64,000 nt of DNA from an uncultured Pseudomonadota bacterium (GCA_913061235.1 CAJXTB010000007.1:62001-126000), one strand, 5' to 3'; counted from the stretch's first letter, positions 42,181-52,011 are shown. Numbers and translations are program-made. Notes: generated from the sequence alone by a model not told the origin.

Positions 42181-45100
42181 CGCGAAGGCCCTTGACCGGC
42201 TCATTCTCGATAGTCTAGCGGCGAGCGCAGGAAGCATGGATATGACAGCCTTAACAAAGGTTGTCCGTTCACTATCGCCAGAACCCGTCTCGGTCATGGA
42301 GGCCTCTGTTCGTGTAGCAGCGCTGGCATCCCGCGGGCGGCTCATACACAAGAACCGGCTCTGGGTTCCTCGTGCGTCGTCTGAAGAGCGCGTTCGACGT
42401 CACATTCGAGCCGGGACGTATTCGCAGCTGGTCGAGGCGGTCAATGAAGCGGACCCGCGGCGTGGGTTTTATGGGTATGGCTCGTCCAATACAGACTTGA
42501 GTCGTCGTCAATCTCGCGTGGCTCTTCACCAGGGAGACACGGCCCGCTGGGATGTCCTGTCCGCCAATATCTTGCCGGTGGATATTGCCGACTGGTTCAT
42601 TGAGCCCTTTGCTAGCGACCTACTCGATGGCTTGCTACCGCCGCTTCGTGCCGCCGTTGTGGGAGCCATTGCAGCGCGAGTGTTCCTGTCTGCCAGTCCC
42701 GCACCGGAGTTCTGGGCCTATCTGGCACGGATGTTGGAGCGTGAACCCAGTCTTCCAGTGGTCGTGGCGACCGCTCGTCAGGCCTTGTTCGCTGGGGACC
42801 CAGCCCGTGCAGAGGACTTGCTGGCAGATGTCCCAGAGGCCCATGCCTGGTACGCCCACGCTCAGCTTGCGCTGTTCGCGGGGGACATCAAGACGGCGTG
42901 TAAGCGCTATTCGAAGGGGCTGGCCCAGGCGCGGTCAACGACCCGACATCCGGAACCGTACCCTACAGACCCCGACGCCTACCTGCTGCCTTTGGCCTTC
43001 CTATTGGACTCGGGAGTCTCTCGTCCCAAGCAAGCGAAACGGATGATTGTGCTGCCTTACCAGCGTGATGGCGGCCCCTGGCTGGGATGGCGTCATCTGA
43101 CGCAGCTGGTGGATGCCGAGCAGGTAGTGGACGACTGCTCAGACCATCCGATGGCGGTCTTGCTGCAAGGCTTGATGGCGTGGTGGCGGGGCAAAGAGCT
43201 GGCTGCGGGCCGCGCAGAAGCCGCTGCCGTACACGCGGACGCTATTGGCTGGGGTGGGGTTGCCGAGCAGCTGCGCTTGGGTGTTTCAGGACGCAGTCTG
43301 GTCCGCTTGCGCTCGGTTCAGAGTGATTGGGAGCGCAAGCTCAACGCCATGCACGAAGTCCTGGGACTAGCCGGGGATACGCCGCAGCAGTCGGCGGAGG
43401 GCCGCAAGCGACTTGCCTGGTGGGTGACCGAGCTTCACGGGGAAGTCCAGCTTCAACCCCGTGAGCAAGTTCGCTCCACGAAGGGCTGGTCGCGTGGTCG
43501 GCCTGTGGCTCTGGGCCGAGTGGTGGAGGGACACCCAGACGCGACCTCGGCGGATGCTGCCATTGTTGCGGCCATTCGTGTGGCGAAGACGTCGGCATGG
43601 GGTGGCACCAGCCAAGACGTCTTTTCGTGGAGTGCCATCTCTGTCTGGCCTGCGTTGGCGTCCCACCCCGCTGTGTTCGACGCGTCCGGTAAGCCGGTGA
43701 CCATTGTGATGGCTAAGCCTCGACTTATCGTCAGCGAAACGGCGGAAGGAACGCAGGTGCGTGTGTCGCCAACACCAACACCGGCGGGACTTGCAGTCAC
43801 TCCAGTGGGCAATGGGTTTGAGGTGACGGTGTTCTCGGCGGACCAGCTCCGTGTTGCGTCCGTTGTTGGGGCGGGATTGGTGGTGCCGCCCGAAGGCCAA
43901 GCGTCTCTACAAGCGTTGCTGAGCGCCAGCGAGACACTGTTTGAGCGGACTACCGGCAGCGACCGAGGCCGCTTGCGTGACGTCCCTCCCGTCGTGTGTG
44001 TGCGGCTGTCTCCTGACGGCGGCGGAGTGGTGGCGGAACTGGTGGTGCTGCCCATGGGACCGGACGGTATTGTCCTGGTTCCTGGTGAAGGAAATGCGGT
44101 GGTCTTGGTCCGCGAAGACGGCAATCCACTGCGGCTGAAGCGCGACCGAATGGCCGAGTCGAATGAGGCCGAGCGCCTGTTGAATCTGCCCGGCTTTCTC
44201 GCCGCCGAACCCCACGGCGATGTGTGGCGTCTGCCCAGCGCGGATGCGTGTCTGGAGCTGCTTGAGGCACTGCGCGACCAAGGCATTCAGACCTATTGGC
44301 CAGAGGGTGCGGACCTTCGCTATCGGACACGACTGAATGCGTCGGATGTTTCGGTGTCTGTTCGGGCGGCGGGCAGCTGGTTTGAAGCGAGCGCAGACAT
44401 TCAGGTAGACGACGGACTGGTGCTGACGCTCAAGGAGCTGTTGGAGTCGGTACTCACGTCCAACGGGCGCTTTGTTCAGCTCAAGGACGGTTCGTGGATA
44501 GCGCTGACCACCCAGCTGAAGCGGGACTTGGACTCTGTGGCCCGAACCGTGGCGTCCAAGAAGGGGTCGCTGGCCGTCCACCCCCTCGCGGCCCAGTCTG
44601 TGGTCGAGCTTGCTCAGCGGAGTGGGGGAACGGTCGACAAGAGCGTGCTGAAGCGTGTCGCTGAGCTCGCAGACATCCCAGATGAGGTGGCCGCACCACC
44701 GGCTCTCACCGCCTCATTGCGCGCCTATCAACTCGAGGCCTACCAGTGGTTGGTCCGCCTTGGACACCTGGGTATTGGCGGCATCTTGGCCGACGATATG
44801 GGCCTTGGAAAGACCGTCACCACCCTCGCAGCTCTGTTGTTTCGTCAGCAAGAGGGGCCCGCGCTTGTGATTGCTCCGACCTCTGTGTCGGGTAATTGGC
44901 GGCATGAGACCCAGCGTTTTGCGCCGACGCTTACGGTCCATCTGCTGCGTGATGCCCAAGACCGCGTGGCTGTTGTTCGCGCTGCCGGCCCGGGAGACCT
45001 AGTCATTGCGTCGTATGGACTGCTGATCAGCGAAGTTGCGCTGTTGTCCGAGCAGACCTGGGGCACTGTAGTCTTCGACGAGTCGCAGGCCCTGAAGAAC

Positions 45101-46084
45101 CCGGTCACCCAGCGCCACAAAGCGGCTATCGAGCTTAAAGCTGGACTTCGCATTGCGTTGACGGGCACGCCCATTGAGAATCACACGGGTGAGCTGCACG
45201 CACAGGTATCAGTTGTAAACCCTGGAATGCTCGGTTCGAACAGTCAGTTCCGAAAGCGTTTTCAGCGTCCGATTGAGCGCGGCGACCCGGCAATCCGACG
45301 TCAGCTCCGGGCGATGGTCAGTCCGTACTTGCTACGGCGGACCAAGGAACAGGTCTTAAGCGAGCTTCCGCCGCGCACGGACATTGATGTACCGGTTCCG
45401 CCCAACGATACCGAGGCTGCCCTGTACGAAGCGCAGCGTCTGAAAGCGATTGAAGACATGGAGTCGTCTGAAGAGGCACGCCGGCCCGTTGCTGTGTTGG
45501 CGCACCTGTCTCGACTGCGCATGCTGGCCTGCTCACCTGCACTTGTACTGCCCGACTACCCGCACGCAAGTACCAAGCTGATTGCCTTTGCCGGTATCGT
45601 TGACCGCATGATTCGTGGCGGGCACCGCGGGCTCGTTTTCTCCCAGTTCATCAAGCACCTCGATCTGCTCAAAGCGTACTTGGATGGTGAAGGAATTTCC
45701 TACCAGTACCTAGACGGTGCTACGCCTTCTCGTCAGCGAGACCGCGCGGTACATACATTCCAGACGGGCACGGACCCGTTGTTCCTCATCAGCACACGCG
45801 CAGGTGGCCAGGGTATCAATCTGACGGCGGCCGAGACTGTGATTCACATGGATCCCTGGTGGAACCCGGCGGTCGAGGACCAAGCAAGTGACCGGGCGCA
45901 CCGCATGGGGCAACGTCGTCCCGTCACGGTGTACCGCTTGTTCGCCCAAGGCACGGTCGAAGAAGAGATTCTCAAGCTTCATCGCACCAAGCGCGACCTT
46001 GCGGATGGGTTGCTTGAGGGGGCTGATGCAGCAACCCGTCTGACGTCCGAGCAGCTGTTGGGCCTGATGACCAAAGGCATCTGA
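42155..46084 (+). CDS. SNF2-family (HepA/RapA-like) DNA-translocating ATPase
   Basis: About 1,309 residues. An N-terminal winged-helix-like segment and a helical region of about 400 residues precede a beta-rich section; the SNF2 ATPase begins near residue 850. Motifs: ILADDMGLGKT (Walker A, about 880), DESQALKNP in place of DEAH, LTGTPIENH, and the C-terminal half with LVFSQFIKHLD, RAGGQGINLT and SDRAHRMGQ. It should move along DNA to remodel protein-DNA or RNA polymerase complexes. TTG 42155 keeps the winged-helix segment whole; ATG 42236 is an alternative. Confidence 0.92.
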   Translation: MTTPLSGNDAKALDRLILDSLAASAGSMDMTALTKVVRSLSPEPVSVMEASVRVAALASRGRLIHKNRLWVPRASSEERVRRHIRAGTYSQLVEAVNEADPRRGFYGYGSSNTDLSRRQSRVALHQGDTARWDVLSANILPVDIADWFIEPFASDLLDGLLPPLRAAVVGAIAARVFLSASPAPEFWAYLARMLEREPSLPVVVATARQALFAGDPARAEDLLADVPEAHAWYAHAQLALFAGDIKTACKRYSKGLAQARSTTRHPEPYPTDPDAYLLPLAFLLDSGVSRPKQAKRMIVLPYQRDGGPWLGWRHLTQLVDAEQVVDDCSDHPMAVLLQGLMAWWRGKELAAGRAEAAAVHADAIGWGGVAEQLRLGVSGRSLVRLRSVQSDWERKLNAMHEVLGLAGDTPQQSAEGRKRLAWWVTELHGEVQLQPREQVRSTKGWSRGRPVALGRVVEGHPDATSADAAIVAAIRVAKTSAWGGTSQDVFSWSAISVWPALASHPAVFDASGKPVTIVMAKPRLIVSETAEGTQVRVSPTPTPAGLAVTPVGNGFEVTVFSADQLRVASVVGAGLVVPPEGQASLQALLSASETLFERTTGSDRGRLRDVPPVVCVRLSPDGGGVVAELVVLPMGPDGIVLVPGEGNAVVLVREDGNPLRLKRDRMAESNEAERLLNLPGFLAAEPHGDVWRLPSADACLELLEALRDQGIQTYWPEGADLRYRTRLNASDVSVSVRAAGSWFEASADIQVDDGLVLTLKELLESVLTSNGRFVQLKDGSWIALTTQLKRDLDSVARTVASKKGSLAVHPLAAQSVVELAQRSGGTVDKSVLKRVAELADIPDEVAAPPALTASLRAYQLEAYQWLVRLGHLGIGGILADDMGLGKTVTTLAALLFRQQEGPALVIAPTSVSGNWRHETQRFAPTLTVHLLRDAQDRVAVVRAAGPGDLVIASYGLLISEVALLSEQTWGTVVFDESQALKNPVTQRHKAAIELKAGLRIALTGTPIENHTGELHAQVSVVNPGMLGSNSQFRKRFQRPIERGDPAIRRQLRAMVSPYLLRRTKEQVLSELPPRTDIDVPVPPNDTEAALYEAQRLKAIEDMESSEEARRPVAVLAHLSRLRMLACSPALVLPDYPHASTKLIAFAGIVDRMIRGGHRGLVFSQFIKHLDLLKAYLDGEGISYQYLDGATPSRQRDRAVHTFQTGTDPLFLISTRAGGQGINLTAAETVIHMDPWWNPAVEDQASDRAHRMGQRRPVTVYRLFAQGTVEEEILKLHRTKRDLADGLLEGADAATRLTSEQLLGLMTKGI

Positions 46085-46096
46085 TGACCCGCGGTG

Positions 46097-46116
46097 GCAC
46101 TGGAGCGTTCCAGTGC
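46097..46116. terminator. Hairpin between convergent genes
   Basis: GCACTGGA and TCCAGTGC form a perfect 8-base stem with loop GCGT, 13 bases after the SNF2 stop. There is no T run, so it may be a weak bidirectional terminator. Confidence 0.45.
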
Positions 46117-46128
46117 GATGCGCGTGGA

Positions 46129-46764
46129 CTAGCTGTCTAGAGCGCGGCGGACGGCCAGTGTGAGAGCAGCGACCGATTCATCGGTGACGTCGCGCGCCCG
46201 TGCTGTTGGGGGGGGCGTTCCCTCTGTGACGCACTGGGCGAGCAGCTCGCCGGTGACATCGGGTGCACACAAGATGACCGTTGAGGGGCGCCGAAGATGG
46301 GCTTGGTCACGGGCTAGTTGCCGGTTGACCATCCGCGTAAACGCATCGGTCAGGTGGCTGTTTGCACCCTCTGCTGGAACAAGGAGGAGGCGTGCGCTGC
46401 CAGCAAAGTGGGGAACGAGGCGTCGGATCCATGCAAACTGACGGCTGATGGTCTGGATTTCGAGCGGTGAAGAATTGTAGAACCCTTCCAGCGCGCACAC
46501 CACAACATCCAGCTGTGGGTCGAACCAAGGCGTGCGTTGACCCTCTAGATGGGCCACAATGGCCGAGTACGCGTCATCTGCGCCTTGCGGCTCGTCGTGT
46601 CGGAGCGCGAACTGTGGATACTCCTGCGCAACGCCCACTTCCTTTGGACTTGCAACCCTCAAGACAGACCATTCGGAGTCGGCCATCAAATGACGGATGG
46701 CGTCGGCAATCAACGGACTCATTGGACCCGTGACCAGACACGTCAGATTGGGTGTTTCAAGCAT
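46129..46764 (-). CDS. Rossmann-like protein of unknown function
   Basis: A 211-residue protein with alternating strands and helices: LTCLVTGPMSPLIADAIRHLM at the N-terminus, LDVVVCALEGFYNSS, ARLLLVPAEGAN and TVILCAPDVTG. This resembles a short-chain dehydrogenase scaffold, but the glycine-rich loop and YxxxK catalytic pair are not present, so activity is doubtful. It is convergent with the SNF2 gene. The 232 bases upstream of it (46765-46996) contain nothing I can identify. Confidence 0.6.
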   Translation of the reverse strand: MLETPNLTCLVTGPMSPLIADAIRHLMADSEWSVLRVASPKEVGVAQEYPQFALRHDEPQGADDAYSAIVAHLEGQRTPWFDPQLDVVVCALEGFYNSSPLEIQTISRQFAWIRRLVPHFAGSARLLLVPAEGANSHLTDAFTRMVNRQLARDQAHLRRPSTVILCAPDVTGELLAQCVTEGTPPPTARARDVTDESVAALTLAVRRALDS

Positions 46765-46996
46765 GACTACCCCACGTTGGTTGATGGTTTATTGGGAATG
46801 TGAATCGCCGTCCACTCTACGTACAAACTTGGTTTTCGGTGGTTCAGCGTGGGATGCATGCTTCAAATAACCCTTTCACGGATCGATTGATGGGGTAGTT
46901 GCATCGTTTCGTTTCACCCCATCTTGCTGTATGTCGACACGAACCGACGTCTCACTTCGCAGTGCGGGTTTCCGGCCTCGCTGAAACCAGTGCGGT

Positions 46997-47581
46997 ATGT
47001 CTGCGACTATGATTCCCTGCGTTGTGCTCGACACTGAAACCACCGGGTTCCCGAACAATGGTTCTGGGTTCTGCGGACGGGTGATTGAGGTTGGCGCTGT
47101 TGTGGTGACGGAAGACTGCCGGATTGTGTCTCCCGTGTCCTTCTTGGTGCGTCAGCCTCGTGCGCATCTGTCGTCGTACCAGGCGAAGCGCGCGATGGGG
47201 GTTCACGGCATCAGCGTTGCGGAGGTCTTGGAGGGGGGACATCCGCCGGAACAAGCGGGCCCTCGGTTTCGTACCTGGCTGGACCGGGTGCAGGAACGCT
47301 TTGGTGCTCGTCACATCCGTGCCTACAACCAGGCCTTTGACTTTTGGTTCTTGGAACAGGACCCGTGGTCGGTGTTCGAGTCGGCGGCGTGGGAGCCAGG
47401 AGAGGACGTACAGCAGACCTGTCGTGCGGCAATGGGTGGAAAGGGACGTGGCCCTAAGCTGTCCGCAGCAGTGACCTTTGCCCAAGAACAAGGGCACGGA
47501 CTGGCATGGTCGTCTGTGGCTCACCGGGCGCTCGAAGATGCTCGAATGGCCGCTGAGCTCGCTATCTGCTTGTCTGGCTAG
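46997..47581 (+). CDS. DEDDh 3'-5' exonuclease (DnaQ-like)
   Basis: A 194-residue nuclease of the DnaQ/epsilon superfamily. Exo I is VLDTETTGF, Exo II is AYNQAFDFWFL and Exo III is HRALEDARM, giving the Asp-Glu-Asp-His-Asp set. It is a stand-alone exonuclease, not attached to a polymerase. ATG 46997 or 47009 could be the start. Its stop codon shares the palindrome CTAG with that of the convergent transporter. Confidence 0.88.
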   Translation: MSATMIPCVVLDTETTGFPNNGSGFCGRVIEVGAVVVTEDCRIVSPVSFLVRQPRAHLSSYQAKRAMGVHGISVAEVLEGGHPPEQAGPRFRTWLDRVQERFGARHIRAYNQAFDFWFLEQDPWSVFESAAWEPGEDVQQTCRAAMGGKGRGPKLSAAVTFAQEQGHGLAWSSVAHRALEDARMAAELAICLSG

Positions 47582-48843
47582 GTACTCGTGTTTACCGGGT
47601 CTTGTGCGTCTTGCTCAGCCTGCATTGCCACCTGGATGAAGCTCCTGCGGCCTCCCTCAGAAGATACTCGGCCGGTGTACCAGCTACTGCTCTTGTACAC
47701 GGCAATGACGTCTGGCATCAGCACGTTGACAGCACCGGCAATCGGCAGTGCGAGAAGCACGCCGAGTAAGCCCAAGAGCTCTTGTCCGAGCAGCAGGGCA
47801 ATGATGACGACGACGGGGGACAGACCGACTTTGTCTCCGACAATGCGTGGCGTGATGACCCAGCCTTCGAGTCCCTGAACGACTGCGAAGACGACGACGA
47901 CGCCAACCACCGGGCCCACGCCGCTCCACTCCAGCAAGACCATCAGGATGGACAGCACGAATCCCACGGCAAAGCCGAAGTATGGAATGATGTTCAGCAG
48001 GCCAGCGAGCACACCAATGGCAAGCCCGATGCCGATACCCACGCCAGCCCAGCCAAACACAATGCCCAGGCCAATGGCGTACATCACAGCCAGGATGAGG
48101 GCGACCTCCACCTGACCACGAAACCAGGCACCGATGACCGTGTCGACCTTGCTGATTCGGCTCTTGTAGAAACTGCGGTTTGAGGTCGGCAGATACGAGC
48201 CCACCGTCGCCGTCAGCCTGTCGAAGTCTCGCAGGAAGTAGAAGGTGAAAAAGGGAATCATCACCGCGTTGATCAGGCTGGACGCGACCGCACCGACCTG
48301 TGTGACCAAGCCACCCGCGGCTGAGCTGATAGCCCGTGCGACTGTTGGAAGCTGGGCTTGTAGGGTGGCGCCGTACTCGGAAATGGCTGCTGAGGCGGTC
48401 TCTGGGATCTGGTACCCCGTCTTTTCCTGGACCCACGGCAACAGGTCGGTCTGCATGGTGTTGAAGGCCTGTGGGACGCCCTCGATGAGCCCGCCAAGCT
48501 TCTGAATCAGCGAAGGAACCAGGAAGACCAAGAACAGCCCCAACACGCCGAAGCCCATGGCCAGCAGCAGGAAGATGGCGCGCGTTCGTGACCATCCACG
48601 CTCTTCGAATCGGTCAACAACGGGGTCGAGCAGGTAGGCGATGAGCAGGCTTGCGAGAACTGGAAACAGAACGGCTTGGACGCTGTGAAAGAGGGCGTAG
48701 ACACCCAGGATGGCAACAGCGAAGAGGGCGTACTTTGCCAGCAAATAGGGGTAGCGTTCATAGCTATGCCAAGCCACAGAGGCGGGCTCGCCGCTCGGAT
48801 GGGGCTTGCCAGAGTCTGGGGTCTGTGGATTGGGCTCTGACAC
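47578..48843 (-). CDS. AI-2E family transporter (PerM/YhhT type)
   Basis: A 421-residue protein starting at GTG 48843 with about eight hydrophobic helices. A Pro/Ser-rich cytoplasmic N-terminus is followed by paired helices, a central soluble region (residues about 120-210, including VQEKTGYQIPETASAAIS) and the hallmark GLLNIIPYFGFAVG and EGWVITPRIVGDKVGLSPVVVIIALLLG. The family includes Na+/H+ antiporters and the TqsA exporter; the substrate here is unknown. Confidence 0.88.
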   Translation of the reverse strand: MSEPNPQTPDSGKPHPSGEPASVAWHSYERYPYLLAKYALFAVAILGVYALFHSVQAVLFPVLASLLIAYLLDPVVDRFEERGWSRTRAIFLLLAMGFGVLGLFLVFLVPSLIQKLGGLIEGVPQAFNTMQTDLLPWVQEKTGYQIPETASAAISEYGATLQAQLPTVARAISSAAGGLVTQVGAVASSLINAVMIPFFTFYFLRDFDRLTATVGSYLPTSNRSFYKSRISKVDTVIGAWFRGQVEVALILAVMYAIGLGIVFGWAGVGIGIGLAIGVLAGLLNIIPYFGFAVGFVLSILMVLLEWSGVGPVVGVVVVFAVVQGLEGWVITPRIVGDKVGLSPVVVIIALLLGQELLGLLGVLLALPIAGAVNVLMPDVIAVYKSSSWYTGRVSSEGGRRSFIQVAMQAEQDAQDPVNTST

Positions 48844-48890
48844 GTGGAGGCTCCCTGAGGCGTTGGCACCCTACCGCAGTTGCGAAAGCA

Positions 48891-50210
48891 CTACAGCGTC
48901 TTCAGGTACTCCATGACCGCGGCTCGCTCGCTGTCGCTCAACACGTCGCCGTAGGTGTGTCCGCCATTGCCAAAACCCGTGATGGTTGTGTCGTAGACCT
49001 CTACATCTCCGGAGCCGGCTTCGTCTGGCGTCCACTGCCACCCCATCGTGGTGAGGTCATAGTCGTTGCTGTTGAAGGTCCGCCGCCAGGCTGTCGGTCG
49101 GTCGGTGCTCGACAAGAGGGTCTCAACATCTGGAACGGAGCCGTTGTGTAGGTAGGGAGCGGTGGCCCACACGCCGTCCAGCGGAGGCGCCACATAGCCA
49201 CGTTCGGGCTGGAAGATGGCGCGCCCTTTGCCTTGGGCGAGGAAGCTCTCCTGTAGCCATGGGGTGAACCCGCCCTCCAAGAAGCCCAGGGCGTAGGTGG
49301 GGTCGGTGCCAATGTCCTCCAGGGGCTCAATCCGCTCTGGGTAGGTCCAGTCGTCTCCGTAGGTTCCGTGGCATTCTTCGCAGTGCTCGGTGAACAGGGC
49401 CGCACCTTGGTCTGCGAGTGTTGAGTCAATGTCGGCCGGGAAGACTGGCGGCTCAATAGATGCGGCAAAGGCCAACAGGTCGGCCATGCTCTCCTCGATG
49501 GCCAGGTAGTGCTCGGCGTCCTCAATGGCGACCAAGCCGACCTGTGAGACGAGTCGCGCGTGGTTTCCACGGCCAGCCCCTGTGTAGTACAGCCGGGTCT
49601 TCTTCTTGAGGTGCCACCATGGCGGGACATCGCTGGCCAGAATGGTGTCGGGAATCGGGAAGGCCAGCTCGTCCTGCCAGGCCCCAGTCTGTGGGTCGCG
49701 GTTGGCGGCAGCGGCGCGCTCCATGGAGAAGGCGGTGTTGACCCCTATGAACGGTGTGACGATGTGGTCGCTGATGGCCTCTGCACCGCGCAGCAATGGG
49801 AAGAATGCGTCGTACTCTGCGCTGTCTTCCCCATAGCGATTTTCAACGGCCAGACCCGCGATTTCGAATGTGCTGAGGTCGACCTCCGTGTAGTCCGACC
49901 GATGGTTGCCGAGGCCAATGATGATCTCGCCGCGAAGTTGGGCAACATGGCAGCCAGCGCAGGTGACACCGCCCACAACGTCAATGCCGTTGGGTGCGGT
50001 GAAGAGGTTGAAGGAGGACGGCACCCCGGCGGCATCGCCTTCGCGGTCGAGGATGTTGCTGGTCGTGGGGGGAACCAGATCGAACCACACGTCTTTGGGT
50101 ACGCCAGCGCCGATGTAGTCGCCGTAGCGAAGGGTGTCCCAACCAACGGCCGGGTCACCCTCAGGCGTAGTGGGACCACAAGCGACCAACAGCATGACAA
50201 GTGGGCGCAT
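48891..50210 (-). CDS. Diheme cytochrome c lipoprotein, RoxA/cytochrome c peroxidase-like
   Basis: A 439-residue lipoprotein (lipobox LVAC; AGGAGG four bases before ATG 50210). Two heme sites, CAGCH near residue 80 and CEECH near residue 277, and the motif APYLHNGSVPDVETLL belong to the diheme group that includes cytochrome c peroxidases and rubber oxygenase RoxA. The long insertion before the second heme is more RoxA-like. Substrate is uncertain: peroxide or an organic compound. It follows the TSP3/MYXO-CTERM gene by 18 bases, likely one operon. Confidence 0.82.
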   Translation of the reverse strand: MRPLVMLLVACGPTTPEGDPAVGWDTLRYGDYIGAGVPKDVWFDLVPPTTSNILDREGDAAGVPSSFNLFTAPNGIDVVGGVTCAGCHVAQLRGEIIIGLGNHRSDYTEVDLSTFEIAGLAVENRYGEDSAEYDAFFPLLRGAEAISDHIVTPFIGVNTAFSMERAAAANRDPQTGAWQDELAFPIPDTILASDVPPWWHLKKKTRLYYTGAGRGNHARLVSQVGLVAIEDAEHYLAIEESMADLLAFAASIEPPVFPADIDSTLADQGAALFTEHCEECHGTYGDDWTYPERIEPLEDIGTDPTYALGFLEGGFTPWLQESFLAQGKGRAIFQPERGYVAPPLDGVWATAPYLHNGSVPDVETLLSSTDRPTAWRRTFNSNDYDLTTMGWQWTPDEAGSGDVEVYDTTITGFGNGGHTYGDVLSDSERAAVMEYLKTL

Positions 50211-50228
50211 CAGGCCTCCTTCGACGGT

Positions 50229-51761
50229 CTAGCCCGGTGGCCGACGCCGCCGACGCAATGCCAGCAAGAGCATCACTCCCGGCAATGCGGTCCACGGTCC
50301 ACCCGAGGTGCTGCACTGCCTCCGGACGTCCGTCGATTCACAGTCGATGCACTGTGTGGCTAAGCAGCGGTCCGCCAGGTCATCTGGGCACGGGTCGCAG
50401 GTGTCTGGTGTTCCGTCTTGGTCGCGGTCGGCAGTGTCGTCGCCGTCTGGGCAGATGTCATCGGCAGCACAGACGCCGTCAGTGTCACTGTCGTTGTCGG
50501 GGTCTGTAGGACAGAGGTCGCAGCCGTCGGGAATACCGTCATTGTCGGCGTCATTGGAGTCGCGCATGCCCTGGCAGGCGTCGTCACTGTCGCACACGCC
50601 GTCGTTGTCGCTGTCGTCTTGCGGGTCATCGGGGCATCGGTCCGCGTCGTCGCACACCCCATCGAGGTCTCGGTCGTTCTCCGGAGGGCAGTCTTCGCAG
50701 TCATCCGGAACGCCGTCATCGTTGATGTCGAGGGTGTCTGGGAATCCGATGCACTGGTCGTCGCTGTCGCACACGCCGTCATCGTCCGTGTCATCGAACA
50801 GGTCGTCCGGACAGACATCGCAGTCGTCAGCAACGCCGTCAGAGTCGCGGTCGATTCCGTCAGGGAATCCAGGGCACTGGTCGACAAGGTCGCACACGCC
50901 ATCCTCATCGGAGTCGCCGCCTGCCATGTCTGGGCAGGGGTCGCAGGCGTCTGGAATGCCGTCACTATCGGTGTCAGCCTGGTCATCGCCGCCCGGGCAG
51001 CGGTCGTCGCAGTCGCACACACCGTCGCCGTCTGCGTCGTCTGAAGGGTCTTCAGGGCACTCGTCACAGGCGTCTGGAATGCCGTCATCGTCCGAGTCGA
51101 TGGCGTCATTGCCGTCTGGACAGATATCGTCCACGTTGCACACGCCGTCCGAGTCGATGTCGTTGATGAGGTCTGACCCCGCACACGCATCCAGGTCATC
51201 GCAGAAGCGGTCGGTGGTGTCCGTGTGGCCGTTCGCATCGTCACCAATGCACAATCGGTCCAGTGATGACAGGCCCGTATCCGCGATGGTGAACCAGCCT
51301 TGCAGACGATTGTCAGTGTCGAAATGAGACCCGTCGAGGCGGAAACCGAAGGTATCGCCTGCTTGGACAGTGAACACAGCGGTGTCGGAATACGAAAAGC
51401 CGTTGGACGGGGCCGCGCAGCAATCGACCGGACCCGCAGCTTGCAGCAGAGTCTCGGTCTGGACGCCGTCATGAATGACAATCGCGTACGTGCTGACAGT
51501 GGCCTGGAACATGCCGTGAAACCCTTCGTAGGTGTAGGGCAGGGTCAGTGTGACATCGGCCAGTGCGCGCGTGGTGAAGCTCCAGTCACCGGAGGAGCCG
51601 ACTTCGTTGTACGTCATGGACGGGTCGGAGCCGCTTCCATCGCTCTGCACCACGACCGTACCGGACCCTTCCGCGCGCCAGCCATCCACGGGTACGCCAG
51701 CGAGAGCGAGCGACGGTGTGAACAGCCCTAATAGTAGCAACGAGCGCAACACCGAATCCAA
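50229..51761 (-). CDS. Secreted TSP3-repeat protein with MYXO-CTERM-like tail
   Basis: About 510 residues: a signal peptide (ends LALAG), a beta-rich domain of about 150 residues, about twelve thrombospondin type 3 repeats, and a C-terminal Cys, short hydrophobic helix and Arg cluster (CSTSGGPW ... LLLALRRRRRP), the layout of the MYXO-CTERM sorting signal. It should be calcium-binding and surface-anchored. The start is uncertain: TTG 51761 lies two bases after GGGGAGG, and GTG 51752 is an alternative. The 250 bases upstream (to 52011) hold no gene I can support. Confidence 0.85.
   Translation of the reverse strand: MDSVLRSLLLLGLFTPSLALAGVPVDGWRAEGSGTVVVQSDGSGSDPSMTYNEVGSSGDWSFTTRALADVTLTLPYTYEGFHGMFQATVSTYAIVIHDGVQTETLLQAAGPVDCCAAPSNGFSYSDTAVFTVQAGDTFGFRLDGSHFDTDNRLQGWFTIADTGLSSLDRLCIGDDANGHTDTTDRFCDDLDACAGSDLINDIDSDGVCNVDDICPDGNDAIDSDDDGIPDACDECPEDPSDDADGDGVCDCDDRCPGGDDQADTDSDGIPDACDPCPDMAGGDSDEDGVCDLVDQCPGFPDGIDRDSDGVADDCDVCPDDLFDDTDDDGVCDSDDQCIGFPDTLDINDDGVPDDCEDCPPENDRDLDGVCDDADRCPDDPQDDSDNDGVCDSDDACQGMRDSNDADNDGIPDGCDLCPTDPDNDSDTDGVCAADDICPDGDDTADRDQDGTPDTCDPCPDDLADRCLATQCIDCESTDVRRQCSTSGGPWTALPGVMLLLALRRRRRPPG
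50370..51200 (-). repeat. Thrombospondin type 3 coding repeats
   Basis: Imperfect tandem units encoding DDDGxxDxCDxCP-type Asp-rich loops. They resemble the array at 2.1-3.3 kb in pattern but with independent wobble changes. Confidence 0.85.
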
Positions 51762-52011
51762 TTCCTCCCCAGATCAGTATGCGGCTTGTTCCAAGTTGGT
51801 CAACGAACTGTGGTCCACAGACTGCGTGCCGTGGCCAGTTTGAGGTCATAGAGGGGCTTCATCCGCTGGTGGAAGGTCTCAATTGACAGACTTCGGACAG
51901 CGACGTTGGATCCTGGCAATGGCGCGTTTGTCATGCCTAATCGGTATTCTTCCTTGGAGGTGTAAGTCGGCCGTGGGGGCGTCGTTGGTCTCGCACTGAA
52001 CTGGAGTTGAG

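Noticed and set aside
41191-47581. A complete known anti-phage system around the SNF2 gene
   Set aside because: No methyltransferase, PLD nuclease or other marker of DISARM or related systems is adjacent; the exonuclease is separated by an unrelated convergent gene.
50308-51327. 339-codon plus-strand frame, Ser-rich
   Set aside because: It is the antisense of the second TSP3 array and shows the same artefact as in the first 3 kb.
51800-51934. A 44-codon minus-strand frame in the gap before the alpha-2-macroglobulin gene
   Set aside because: It is short, has no good ribosome site and no recognisable content; frames of this size are expected by chance at this GC content.
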